Assembly (NCBI RefSeq): GCF_910592395.1
Contig: NC_088323.1
Span: 6,882,001-6,946,000, forward strand
From: Lineus longissimus
Lineage: Eukaryota; Nemertea; Pilidiophora; Heteronemertea; Lineidae
Length of the DNA: 64,000 nt
Reading direction: 5' to 3'
Shown: in pieces, positions 12,311-24,800 of the stretch
Position numbering within the stretch: the first letter of the stretch is position 1
Layout of the letters: every line of letters starts with the position of its first letter
Notes under the pieces: model-generated
Seen by the model: the letters and a program-made list of their open reading frames with translations, nothing else
What the model was told of the DNA's origin: nothing
Databases searched by the model: none
Program-made: the position numbers and the translations under genes

Positions 12311-12732
12311 TGGACGGAATGATTTTATACAGGGTTAACACAAGATGTGCGAGATCAACTCTAGATTAAGAATCGCGCCAAACCAAGATTCAATGTTGTA
12401 AACTTTGAATCCCAGAACAACTTCAGAACAAAGATTTCAACAGCACATAGAAAAATTTAAAACTGACCCATCTGGGCGTTTCTGGACAATGTTTTACTCC
12501 AAGCCTTGTGTTGTACAACGAAGTGTCTGTATTAGAAGAAACTGCAGCAATCCAGTTCTCTCAACATCAACATCAATAAAAGGTCAATCCCTCTGTCATG
12601 AACACTCAACGCATCCTGAGACTGAGAATTTAACAAACCGGATATCCACAAACTGCGCGTTGGAATTTGTCAATAGGACTAGGAACAAGCATAAAGTATG
12701 GCATTCGTTCCTGGACTTTCGTGCAATGAAGA

Positions 12733-12850
12733 GTTATAGTCCAATTGAAGAGTCATAGTCCAATTGAAGAGTCGTAGTCCAATTGAAGAGTCATAGTCCA
12801 ATTGAAGAGTCATAGTCCAATTGAAGAGTCATAGTCCAATTGAAGAGTCC
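12733..12850. repeat. 18-bp minisatellite, 6 copies
   Basis: The unit is 'agtccaattgaagagtcat', directly downstream of the stop codon of the minus-strand gene that ends at 12872. The 12311-12732 stretch before it shows no supported gene. Confidence 0.9.
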
Positions 12851-12871
12851 ATAGTGTCTTTGATCGCAATG

Positions 12872-15800
12872 TTATTGAGCGTGTACGGATGGTAGAACGA
12901 CGACGTGAGATTTCGAACTCGTTGATGGTCGACTCGCTACTTCACCGCATTCGGTCATGGTCCTGAAAGGAGACGTTCGGAAAATGTTAATGAGGAACAC
13001 TGATTAAAACAACTGCTCCAGAAAATGGCCCGAGATTCCAGCATAGGTAATTTTGCCACACACACTTTAATAGTACAAGGGTTTGGCGCTATTGAAGAGA
13101 TCGCATGAGGTAGCACAAATTTTAGACGTTTTGTTGCCAGTACGTCATCTCATGACGCGCCATGTCGCAGCATATTCACTCAGCAGGTGGAACATATCTT
13201 GCACGGAGGCCTCATTTTCTGGAGCAGTCATGGACGGTATAAAGTTAGGCCGGGAGACATGACGCAAAGATTCATTTGAGGTAGGTTTGACGAAAATCCA
13301 AGAGAGTTTGTGAAAATGAAAGCGATGTGTAACACTTCTCAACACCTTGGAGCAGACTATGAGATATTTGATCAAGATGTTTCATACCTTGTTGGTGGTG
13401 TTGGAAGTGGTACAGTGCCCTCTGGGATGTCCTCCTCATTGTCATCTGACATCACTTGGTTTTCTGAAGAAAAGAGCGTAAGATAATCATTGGGAATACA
13501 ACTAACTTCTTCAACTGCAACATGATGGTTTAAGCATCAAAAGTGCGAAAATAGGCCTGGTTCTTGTTTCTGTAACTTTATGTAATGACGGATTGAGATT
13601 TCGGCCCATAGCCGCGTGGTAAATGTGGAGGGGCTTCCTCCTTGAAGCATCATCACCATCACTCAGATCCAACTGGTCGGGACCCTTGCCTAAGACCTGT
13701 CAGGCAGGGTTGGACCTTCCAGGAGCTGGGGGTCCCGCCAGCATAGCCCTTAGGGTCACAGGGACACACAAGCAGACGCACCACTGCAAGGTCAGTACCC
13801 ACGAAACCCGAATAAGAATAAACTTTTTGAATTGTTGAATACCTCATCCCACCCACACCCCACCCCTGGGAAAACTGTCTATTTACTCACCGTCGAGCGA
13901 GAAAAGTCCTGTCCCGCGTCCACTAGGGGCCGACACTGTGTATGACATGTAATCCTTCTCAGCAGTTGACTTCGGTGGAATATTCGGCTGAAAGAAAATT
14001 TAAATATCTCATAAATTTCTCTGAGAAGACTGCAAACAGAACTCTTCTTTTTTTGCTACAACTGCATTCTGCCTTCTGGTAAATCTTTGGTCCTGTGGCA
14101 GAGATGACCGGCGTGTCGTTTTCAAGTCCTCTGTGGCTTGACTCTGAGGTAAAGTCCATGCATTAGATACAAGGAACCTCTGCTTTGAAGGGCCAACTTG
14201 GGCATAAGATATATTGGTTTTTTGTACTTCTTCTTCTTCAGCGTTCAACCTGCCTAAGTACTATAACCTCAGTCCTGTGGCGGAGATGAAGCGGCTTGTC
14301 GCCCGAAGGTCCGGCTGTGTTCCCCACAGCTTTTCTTCGACCTTCGTGTCCTTTGGCCAGAATCTATTTCGTAATTCCTGGTACAGGGGACAAGGTTTTT
14401 TTGTACAAAAACGGCTTCCAGCAGGACCGCAACTTCTCCAAACAGGATTTATGAAAACTGTTTGAACTGCAATAAACAATGTACTAGAATGGGGTGTAAA
14501 CTCAGGCCTGCCAGAAATTCGCAAGTCAGAACCCCAAACTGCCTTCCAACACTGGGGAAAATCGTTATCAGAGAACGGCGTCGGTGTAATACTACCAGTG
14601 GCGGCGACTGGTGTCAAGTTGGCACATTATCCTCCTGGCCAGGTAAATCCCACGCCCAAGTGTCCCATGTGTCCAAAATGGACTCTAGATAACTATTCCA
14701 TGGACTTACCAGTGGTTTCCTGGGTACAGAAGTGGACGAATGTTTATTAGCAGCTGGCAGAATACCCAAAGGAGTGTCAGTCTGGAAATAAAAGCGTGAA
14801 TCGTCAATATTGTTTGTTTTTAAAATTTTCCTCTGAATTCAGAGAGGCATAATGTACATGTACATGTACATGGTTGACTCGGATGTCAATTGACTACATG
14901 TATGTAGTCAACCATCCTACCTCAACGGGATGGGGGCAACATATCCTCTCTAGTATATGAGACAGTATCTCAACGTCCTGCATGCTTCCAACACTAGAAG
15001 TCATCCTAGTCAAGTCCACCATACCCAGCCCATACTGTGGCGTGGGTAAAAATCAATGTGAATCCGACTTCGGCGAGAGGTTGAGTCCACGCAAGCTACT
15101 CATGTTTCTCACTCGGTGGGGCTTTAACCTGCCCTGGCATAGACACCAGACACAAAAAACCTCGGTTTTAAGTCTCATTTGAAGGACTGTGAAGAGCCAG
15201 GAATTTTCGTTCCTTGAAAGCCACGCTGGTTCATCCAGAAATACAATCCTGGGTTCTCCCTGGGATCGAATCCGGGCCCTATTGCGTGGCAGCCAGCAGT
15301 GTTAGCCACTAGGCTATGAAGCTCCCTGCATGTTCAAGGAATACTTACAGCATAGGTAATGGACGCCTGGTGAAGCTGGGCCGCTTGTCGTTGAAGTGTC
15401 TGGCGTAAGAAGCTCTCATCTTTAAGTGCGTGTAAACTTTGTTGTAAAATTGCAAACTTCTTTTCCCACGTTCGGTTGACTTTGTCGATTTCTCGCTTTA
15501 ATCTGCGATAAGAAATCAAATTTAATAGCTACTTTTTCTACCCTAATCTAAGCAAGAAGTCTTTCTCCAAAAAAACACCGCAAAGATTTGAATGTTTTCA
15601 ATGGCATATAAATATTGAATTGAATTGAAATTTACATTCTAATTACCAAGAATTGCTCTAACGTGGTGTTTCAAAAGTATTGTCTGAACAGGTGGGTTTT
15701 TAGCCCATGCCCTTGCCAGAGTCGGATTCATTAGGCCAATTGGCGCATAACCGTAGTGGCACGCATAAACGCTCATCCTGCTTTAGAGGAGGAATACTCC

Positions 15801-18800
15801 CTGGAGAAAATCACCTCCACGTTTGATTGTCAACACCATGCTCATTCCAAAGCCTTGCTGCCTGGTCGAGGAGCTACCGAGAATAGGCGAAACATTTTTC
15901 AGAGGGTCAGATCCCTGAAAGGTGGCACCTACCTGAGCACCTCCGCCTGAAGCCTCAGCTCACTTCGCCGCATTTTTTCCATATCTAACATCTCGAGGCT
16001 CTTCTCCGCGTTTGCCGCTCGTTCCTTTGCTAACGTCTCATCGAGGGCGCGTTTCTGTTCCATCAGCCTTGTGTACCGCTCCCGCTCGTCCTGAAGCAGC
16101 ATCTCGGTCTCCCTGTTTGCTGTAGCGATGATTTCGTCTTTCATCGACTTCATCTTCTCGTCGAGTTCTTTCTCGTGTGCGAGACGCTGGCCTTCCATCT
16201 GGAAAAGCCATTTGATTGGTTATAATATTTGTAGATAGATTTGTGCGATTAAGAATTACGCAGCGCACTTTTGATAAGTAAGGGCGGCTTCTGACGCGTC
16301 CTGAAAATGACTATTAAGAAAAGACTTTCATCGTAAAATGCAATAGGAGCCATATCTTATATTTTGGAATTAACCAAACTGTGGCATTGCCTATATAATG
16401 ACTGATCTGTCCGAGCATTCGGGACTGCAGTAAAAGTTTTATGATAAAAAATGCAGCCAAATTGTGATAGATCGTGGACCACAGCCGACAGTAAATTTCC
16501 CATCTTTCTCCCGAAACTGTGCATGAAGAAAGAGGTTTGGAGATAGGGCGCCTTGAAGATCTTGTAAACAAGAGAGTTTGGTTGCAGAATTATCACTCCA
16601 ACAGGCAATAAAACAATCACTCCTCTGCACATGGGCTATATACTATATGTAATCCTCTGTGCATCGGCTATATGTAAACAAAGTATCTGAAGTTAAGATA
16701 TATGCATGCAACAGAGTTACAACATTTCGAATTGTACAGTAGTGCGATGTGATGTACAGATTCACTGCAGAATATCACAATGACATATTCTGCAAAGAGC
16801 ATGCAGTGCCGTTGCATATTATACATGTGACGTTACACATTATACAAGTGAACTTACACATCATACATGTGAACATACACATTATGCACGTGAACTTTCA
16901 CATTATACATGTGAACTTTCACATTATACATGTGTAGTGACACATTATACATGTGAACTTACACACTATACATGTGAACTTCCACATTATACACATGAAC
17001 TTTCACATTATACACGTGAACTCTCACATTATACACGTGAAGTGTCACAGTACACTGTGAACTTTCAGATTATACACGTGAACTTTCAGATTATACACGT
17101 GAACTTTCACATTATATATGTGAACTTTCACATTATTATTGACATTATACATGTGAACTTACACATTATACATGTGAACTTACACATTATACATGTGAAC
17201 TTACACATTATACATGTGAACTTACACACTATACATGTGAACTTACACATTGTACACGTGAGCTTGTGATGAAAACGTGAACAGCGTGACGTGTCAAACA
17301 CAGAGCGACCTGACTACAAAGCATTGTACTATAAGCTGAATAGGTTTACAGATTGGCAGCAAGGACTGAGCATGTGAAGGACGACCAGGAGAGATGAACC
17401 ATCAAATACATCATCGAATCGTTTCCAATCGGAACAAAACTGTACCAATTGAACTCCTGCAAAAAGGTCGCCCAATTTTGACTAATCGTGTTCCGATGAT
17501 TTGCCATCTGGCCTAAATATACTGCAGTGATGCCTTAGACCAAGTTACTTATCTTCTCGAACATAAATACTGTACCAACGCCTTTAAGCCGATTGATTTA
17601 GGTCTGTCACACATAGGCTAATAACATGTAAGACAGTCCTTTTGTACAGGCATGCTTCCACTGGCTTAACTGCGTCGACACAGTATTTTTGTGGTGAGCT
17701 TATCATGTTATGATGGTTCATTCATCTCCTAATAGAATTCATGCCTTGCTCTTACCAACTTGTCATTCTCGGCCTCCTGCTGCTCCGGGCCGAGGTTTTC
17801 ATAACTACTAACCGACACATTGTCCGGGGACGGTTGCGGTAAAGAGAATTGTACCTATATTCATCATTAGTCGAAGGAGAGGAGAGGAGGGCAGAGTTAG
17901 AAATGGAAGAGAGAAGCTGGAGATGGAGAGTAAAAGGAATTGTCTCATTTTTGACAAATGTTTAATTTCGGATAGATGACTAGTTGCACTAAAACATGAA
18001 CGCCTGATTTCTTTAGGAGTCAGAACAGCGGTGATGCAGGTGGTGATACCCCGCTACGCTATAATGACATGGCCAAGTCTCTGTCATTCGTGGCAATGGC
18101 TGCCAATGCAAGCGGAGTCGGAACACAGTCATTAGAGTTCCAGTCCAACGCAAGGAGAATGAGTGAAAATATCTAACACGGTGAGAGGACATTGCATTCA
18201 CGTTGGATATCAAGGCTGACGATACCAGACTAGATTGTGAAGTGAAAAGTGAAGATCATCTTAATCAAAATCTCAATTTAAAAAGAAAATTTCATCTCAA
18301 ATCGAAAAAAATGTGATTAAAATTTAAATGGATGCGAAATAAGCAATATCTCAATTTTTTAAAATTCATACGACACACAAATAATGATACGTGAAAAGTG
18401 TCAAAATAAAGGTTATCGTCCAAAAATTTTTAATAAAATTTCATTCAACCGATTCGAATGTTCTTTAATGAAGAAAATCGCTTACTTACTGATGCTAAGA
18501 GTTTCCTCTTAGATGGCTAGCAACACTGAGAAACAAACTGCCACATCAATGTCAAATATTAAAGATAAAATCCACTTTAACCACTTATTAACCAGCGTTA
18601 TTTGGTTGACAACAGCGTACTAAAACGTCATTTGCGGCAAAGATGTAACGCTGTGCATTGCATCATGTATCATAGTGCATTGCATCAGCAGACGGCAATG
18701 CTGAAATTTATATTCAGCATGTATTTCCCCAATATGAAATTTAAAAAAATTCAATTACTTATTTCAAATTTTTTATGAACAGCGTAGGCCTTTAACATTA

Positions 18801-21800
18801 AAGGAATTGAGAGGTTACAGGAATCAGCTACACTGTATTAAAAACTCGTTCATTTCATTAAAGGAAGAGTCGATAAAAATATTCTTACTTGTCGCTTCTG
18901 TGTGGCCTTGTCTTGCTCTATTGAGTCTTTCATTTCTTCATTCTCTTGACGCAGCTGAAAGGCACAAATAGCTCGATGTAAACCTCGTTATCGGGGGCGG
19001 AGCTAGCTTTTTGTTCAGGGGGGAAGGCTTCCAGGGGGGCAAGATGACACTTGGTGAAATTTTTCGACCAAAATCATGTTCTTTTATGACTTCTGCCCCC
19101 AATAATTGTTCCACACTTCCGATGCTCGGTTAGATAACCGTAACCGCTTGGGATTGTGCAAAATGTGGAGCTAAAATGTTGGCCAAAACCTTGGCTTGGA
19201 CTCGGACCCCAATGCCTCAAGTTCCGTTTCAATTCTTTACACGGCGAAATCCTTCATCTGTAATTTTTAGAATGACTGGTTTTGTTACCTACCTTCATTG
19301 CCAACGCCGCTTCCTTTTCAAACTTGTCTGTTAAAGAGGTCAGTTCAGCCGCTGAAAAGATGCAATTCCGTACTTTAGAACACTGCCACGTTAAAGTGAC
19401 GTCAATTCTAACCTTAGAGTTAGTTGAAATGTACCTAGTAGCTACTACCTAACATCAATTTTCCTGCAGTACCCGAGATGCTCAAATGCTCCAAGTTCAC
19501 AGCAAATGTTTGGGCATGAAATCTTTGACAAAGATGAACCATCATAAAGGGGCTGTCGGAGTGGCACAGTGGAAACACCGTCACCTCTGAGGTCCCGGGT
19601 TCAATTCCCAGTCAGTCTCGGCACACTCATGTGACAGAGAGGGAGACTCTAGTCGCCAGCGTAGGTTTCCTCCAGAGTCTCCGGTTTCCTCCTACTTCGA
19701 TTATAATCACCCCATATTGTATATAGAGCTCGTAATGCCCTACTTGACCTTCAGCTCTCAACGTTCCTGGCCATGCAGGCATCACCTTCAACGGAAAGGC
19801 TGACAAACTAGCAGGCAGTGCCGAGATCTTCGGGACCTGGACCCAACGCCAAGGGACGTCAGCAACTGCTTGCAGCACCGGCTACACCAGGTGGAGCTGG
19901 ACTCAAGGTCTACATGGTCTCTAGACAGGATGCTGGAGAGAGCGGGACACAGAGAGAGGAGACCGTGCCAAGTGTCACCTGCGAGGGACCCGCAGACAGT
20001 TGGCCACACAACCGAAGGCAGGAGCCAGGACACGGTGGGGACTGGTGGCACTGATGGACTTCTTGGAGGGAGAAGGGCCAGTGAGTTATCCAGAGCCTCC
20101 ACTTCTCTGATGTCTACACACAAACACAAACACACAACTCAATATTTTCACATACTTTTCTGCTGTATCTCGTCTTCTTTGATTTCTAGCGCCTCTTCCA
20201 ACCGATCGATCTTCTTCTGCATCTTCTTAGCTTTGAGACTGATGTCTTCCAATTCCTGCGTCAGCGCCTCTTCAGCTTCCGACGGACCCGGCTGAAAATA
20301 ATCGAACACAATTTTGCTTTACGACTGAGAACCTCTCCCAGAGGCGCACACAACAGAGAAAATATGGTGAAAAGAAAACATTGTTTTCAGGGTCAATAGC
20401 ACATGACGAACAAACTGACTTGGTTACGACAAAGATATTTGGATATGCACGATCGTCCTGCTCACGTTTTCCATGCAGCAACATGACAGAGAAAATGTTT
20501 TTCTAAAGCTTAGCGCCACGCGTCCCCTGGTGAGAAGAGTTTAAGTCGGAATTTTCTGTCAGGGGCATTTCCATGGGTGTTCGTCCTCATGGCCAGATTT
20601 GAAGTGCCTAGGTCGTACGGTTACAAAACGTCCACCCGTTGACGGATGGAGGGACACAGACACCAGGTCTTACAGTTACAAAACGTCCACCCGTTGATGG
20701 ATGGAGTGACAGACACCAGGTCTTACCGTTACAAAACGTCCACCCGTTGACGGATGGAGATACAGACACCAGGTCTTACAGTTACAAAACGTCCACCCGT
20801 TGACGGATTAAGGGACCGATACCAGGTCTTACAGTTACAAAACGTCCACCCGTTGATGGATGGAGGGACAGACGCCATTCTCGATAGTTACTTTACCAGC
20901 TCTGCTGACTTTCGTCAGGTGAGCTAAAAATCTGCCCCTGAAGTCTATCTCCAAGTACACTTACATCCCCCTGATCCTGCAACTGGTCAATCTGCGCCTC
21001 CAACATGGCGATCGTTGACTCGTTCCTCTGAAGCTGCGCCAGCAATTCCACGTATTTCTCCTCAAACTTCCCAGCGTCATCACCGTGCCTCTTATTCGCC
21101 GACTGTAACTTATTCTTCAAAACTTTCTGTAAAATGAAAATAAACAACATTTCTGTATGCAGTTTTCGAAATGTCATTAAGGGAGACCATAGACAGATGC
21201 CATGTTGATCAGATCAAGTTACACAAAGTCGGCTATAGGTGTCACTTCTATCTTGCAGTACATCGAAACTATTCGTGCTTGAAAGAGCAATATAGCTATC
21301 GCTGAACCGAACACAACCCAGGTTCTTTAATCTGCAAACTAATCACTAGACGACTGTAACAATCTGACTCCCTAGCTCCTAGCACTCGGGGATAACTAGT
21401 TTCATTCTTATAGTATAGATGGCGACACTTCTGATTAGTTCGGACAGTTCCGATAAAAGTAAGCTTCACTGCTCATCACTGGTATCAGTTGTCCGCACAT
21501 GGTGGCAGTGGCCCAAAAAATGGCCACCAAAGATAAGGGTTAACGGTGGGTGGAATTCTATTAGGCTGCAGATCATTGCCCTATGAAGCAAGACATGTAC
21601 TTAAATTTGAAGCGGGTAAATGAACACCCTAACTTTCGTGCATAAATTCCTCATAGGGATTCACGCCATGCATCACGTATTGCTGACCGAGCGTACAAGT
21701 TGGCTGGGAAAGCTTGAGGCAGGATGGTACTGATTGGAAAGTTTACGACGTTTGGCCCATACATATTCATCGATGTTTACGACCTTTGGCTATGGCAAGC

Positions 21801-24800
21801 CAAAGCGGAATTTATTCAAGACTTTAGAATTACCATTCAAGAAGTTAAATATAAGTTCAAGAAGGAAATATATGTTCAAGACTAAAATATGTTCAACCTT
21901 GAATCAAATGTTTTCAACCTTGAATAAAATATGTTCAACCTTGAATAAAATATGTTCAACCTTGAATAAAATATGTTCAACCTTGAACAAAATATATTCA
22001 ACCTTGAACAAAATATATTCAACCTTGAACAAAATATATTCAAGACTCACGTGACCATATTCAAGACGCACGTGACCACAAAATTGATGACGTAGAGCGT
22101 GTAGAATCTGTGGTACTTCTGATGCGTTCTGTTTCACGACATGATTGATTGCCTGTATAGCCTAAACACTCAAACATGTCAAAAGACAACGAGAATCCGA
22201 TACAGTGGTGTCGGCCTTAAGAATGAAAGGTGAGAGGCATTGCGCATTTTGAACCTATAATTTGCCTGATATGTCTGTGAAACATGTATCAACTCTGACA
22301 TTCACTCGGCATCCATGTCATGATGTGTAGGATTACAGTACATGTCAGGTGTAGGCGGCTAAGTACGTGTACAACCATGTGTCAAAACCTCGTGCGAACA
22401 ATTCGAGCTCCGAAACGCAACACAAGTACCATGGGTTCGGGAAAGTCCGGACGCGGGTTCGGGAAAGTCCGTAAAGCATCAAAACATGAGCAACTACGTC
22501 ATCAATTTTGTGGTCACGTGCGTCTTGAATATGGTCACGTGAGTCTTGAATATATTTTGTTCAAGGTTGAATATATTTTGTTCAAGGTTGGACATATTTT
22601 ATTCAAGGTTGAACATATTTTATTCAAGGTTGAACATATTTTATTCAAGGTTGCACATATTTTATTCAAGGTTGAAAACATTTGATTCAAGGTTGAACAT
22701 ATTTCAGTCTTGAACATATATTTCCTTCTTGAACTTATATTTAACTTCTTGAATGGTAATTCTAAAGTCTTGAATAAATTCCGCTTTGGCTTGCCATATT
22801 TGGCATACATATTCATCGATGCCCTAGCATTAAAAACAAATATTGGTGATTTGCGGGCTGAGGAGTGCGTCTGCCGAGTGGGGGAATCGTTTTGACCAAA
22901 AGGTGCAGCTATTGGGAAATGGGTGGTGTAGAAGTTTGAAATGTCCCAGGATAGAATGTCCGGGGAGCAAAGGATTCTAATGCACTTAATCTCTAAGCTT
23001 TTGACAGTCACAGCCTCTATTATTCTATTAGAAGCATACCATAATCGGTCAGAATACAATAGGGCCGGACACTTTTTCCTGTGGGACATTTTCTACTTCT
23101 ACAGCGGGGTAAGATCGAGACAGTGAAGGTGGTCGCCTAAACCAGGAATAGGAAGGTTTAACGGTGACAGCAGGTTTCACCAAATTCCATAATCAGAGTT
23201 TTCCGCCAAAATTACCAAGTTTTTTATCAATTTTCATTATTTCATTTAATTACAAGTGTCAGATGCACAACAATCAAGCACCATTGATTTCTTGGTATCA
23301 TCACATAATTCAAAACAACATCTTAACAACTGTCAAATTTGATATTAGTATCATAAATTTACATGAATTGAACAGCAAACATTTAACAGATAAACAAATA
23401 GACAAATTAACTGAAACAACAGACAAGATAAAGATGAGAGAGTAGACTGAGTAGAACCACATTGTACAAAAACACTGGCACACCACATTTCAAAACACAC
23501 ATTTCCTCTGAAACGATCTGGACAGCACTGACAGAAAATATCACAAACAGGCAACAGTCCATCCAATTGGGGTAACCTCATCCTAAACTTTAGAGTAGAA
23601 TGTTGCGTTACCCATATAATTTGCCATTAGATATGGTAAAGACGGATGCAACCAATTACTATAATGGATTGATACTCATCCTAAACTTTAGAGTAGAATG
23701 TTGCGTTACCAATATAATTTGCCATTATAAAGACAGATGTATCCAATTACTATAATGGATAAATTCTCATCCTTAACTTTAGAGTAGAATGTTGCGTTAC
23801 CCATATAATTTGCCATTAGATATGGTAAAGACAGATGCATCCAATTACTGTAACGCATTGATCCTCATCCTAAACATGAGAGTAGAATGTAACAAGCAAA
23901 GGAATGGTGCGACAAGCAAAATTAAACAAGACGACATACCTTGGGCTGTGTGGGGTTAGAGCAAAACAAAATATTAATCAACAAAACAGGTGCTATGGAA
24001 TAAATTATCATGATGACGGTTTGGTAATCATCGCAGGTTGAAAGTGCAACTGGTGCAAAAGTCTAAGCGCCTCGCAAACTAACAATTCTTGTTGCCACGA
24101 CCTGCAATCACGATTGAATCGGATAAAAATCTTGCGGTGGTCATCGCTGATACCTTAGACAAGAATCAGTGTTTGCTGCGACCTGTGATCTACTAGTATA
24201 TCAAAACCAACGATTTCCAATTTTAACTGCAGACAAGCAATCTTTTCTCTCAATGCAGTGATAATTGTCGCAGGTCAGAGTGGCAAAATGCTCATATGCA
24301 GGGCTCTTACGATGGCTTTTAAAAACTCGGCGGAAATTGAAATTGGTTAGCAGAGAAGAGAAAAAACCAGTTGTACGTGTAACAGCAAACACACACTTTG
24401 CACTATTTACCCTTGAATCCCAAGCTCCCTGTCACTGGTGCATACCCAACCCAAAGTTCTCAGCAATGTACTGTAAACGCGGAAATATTCGCAACCAACT
24501 TCTGTGTACTTTTAACCTAGCATTTTGACAACTCCGTAACTGATCATTGATTAGATTTTCTTTTTTGTGATGAATTATTTTTGCGATTATTCATAAATAA
24601 TCTTCATTTATTCTTGCTATTATCTTCCATTTCTGATATTGACTTTATTCCTACTTTCAATCCTTAAATTAAAACAAATTTAACTGAATCATAGGCTCAA
24701 TAGCAGATGAAACAGGAATGTTGAAATCTCTCAATGTTTTTATGAAGCAACAGTGCGTGAGAAATTAACTTGTCACATCGGGATTGCATATTCAAATAAA

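Noticed and set aside
12405-12758. 117-codon plus-strand ORF
   Set aside because: It shows no recognisable domain, runs into the 18-bp minisatellite, and lies in the 3' flank of the opposite gene.
14009-14617. Minus-strand open frames of 79 and 118 codons
   Set aside because: They overlap dispersed repeats (the 'ggcttccagcagg' family and a SINE GAA tail), and the exons on either side join in phase without them.
16749-17269. Long repetitive ORFs (HIIHVNL/THYTCEL)
   Set aside because: They follow from an 18-bp minisatellite unit without stops, inside an intron of the opposite strand.
21734-22685. Repetitive frames KICSTLN/ILFKVE
   Set aside because: They are translations of the 21-bp tandem units in the long inverted repeat.
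23940-23965. A possible 6-base micro-exon (CCCAAG) on the minus strand between 'cacacag' and 'gtatgt' in the C10orf67-like gene
   Set aside because: It is phase-compatible, but six bases with ordinary splice words occur by chance in a 4-kb intron, and the flanking exons already join in phase.
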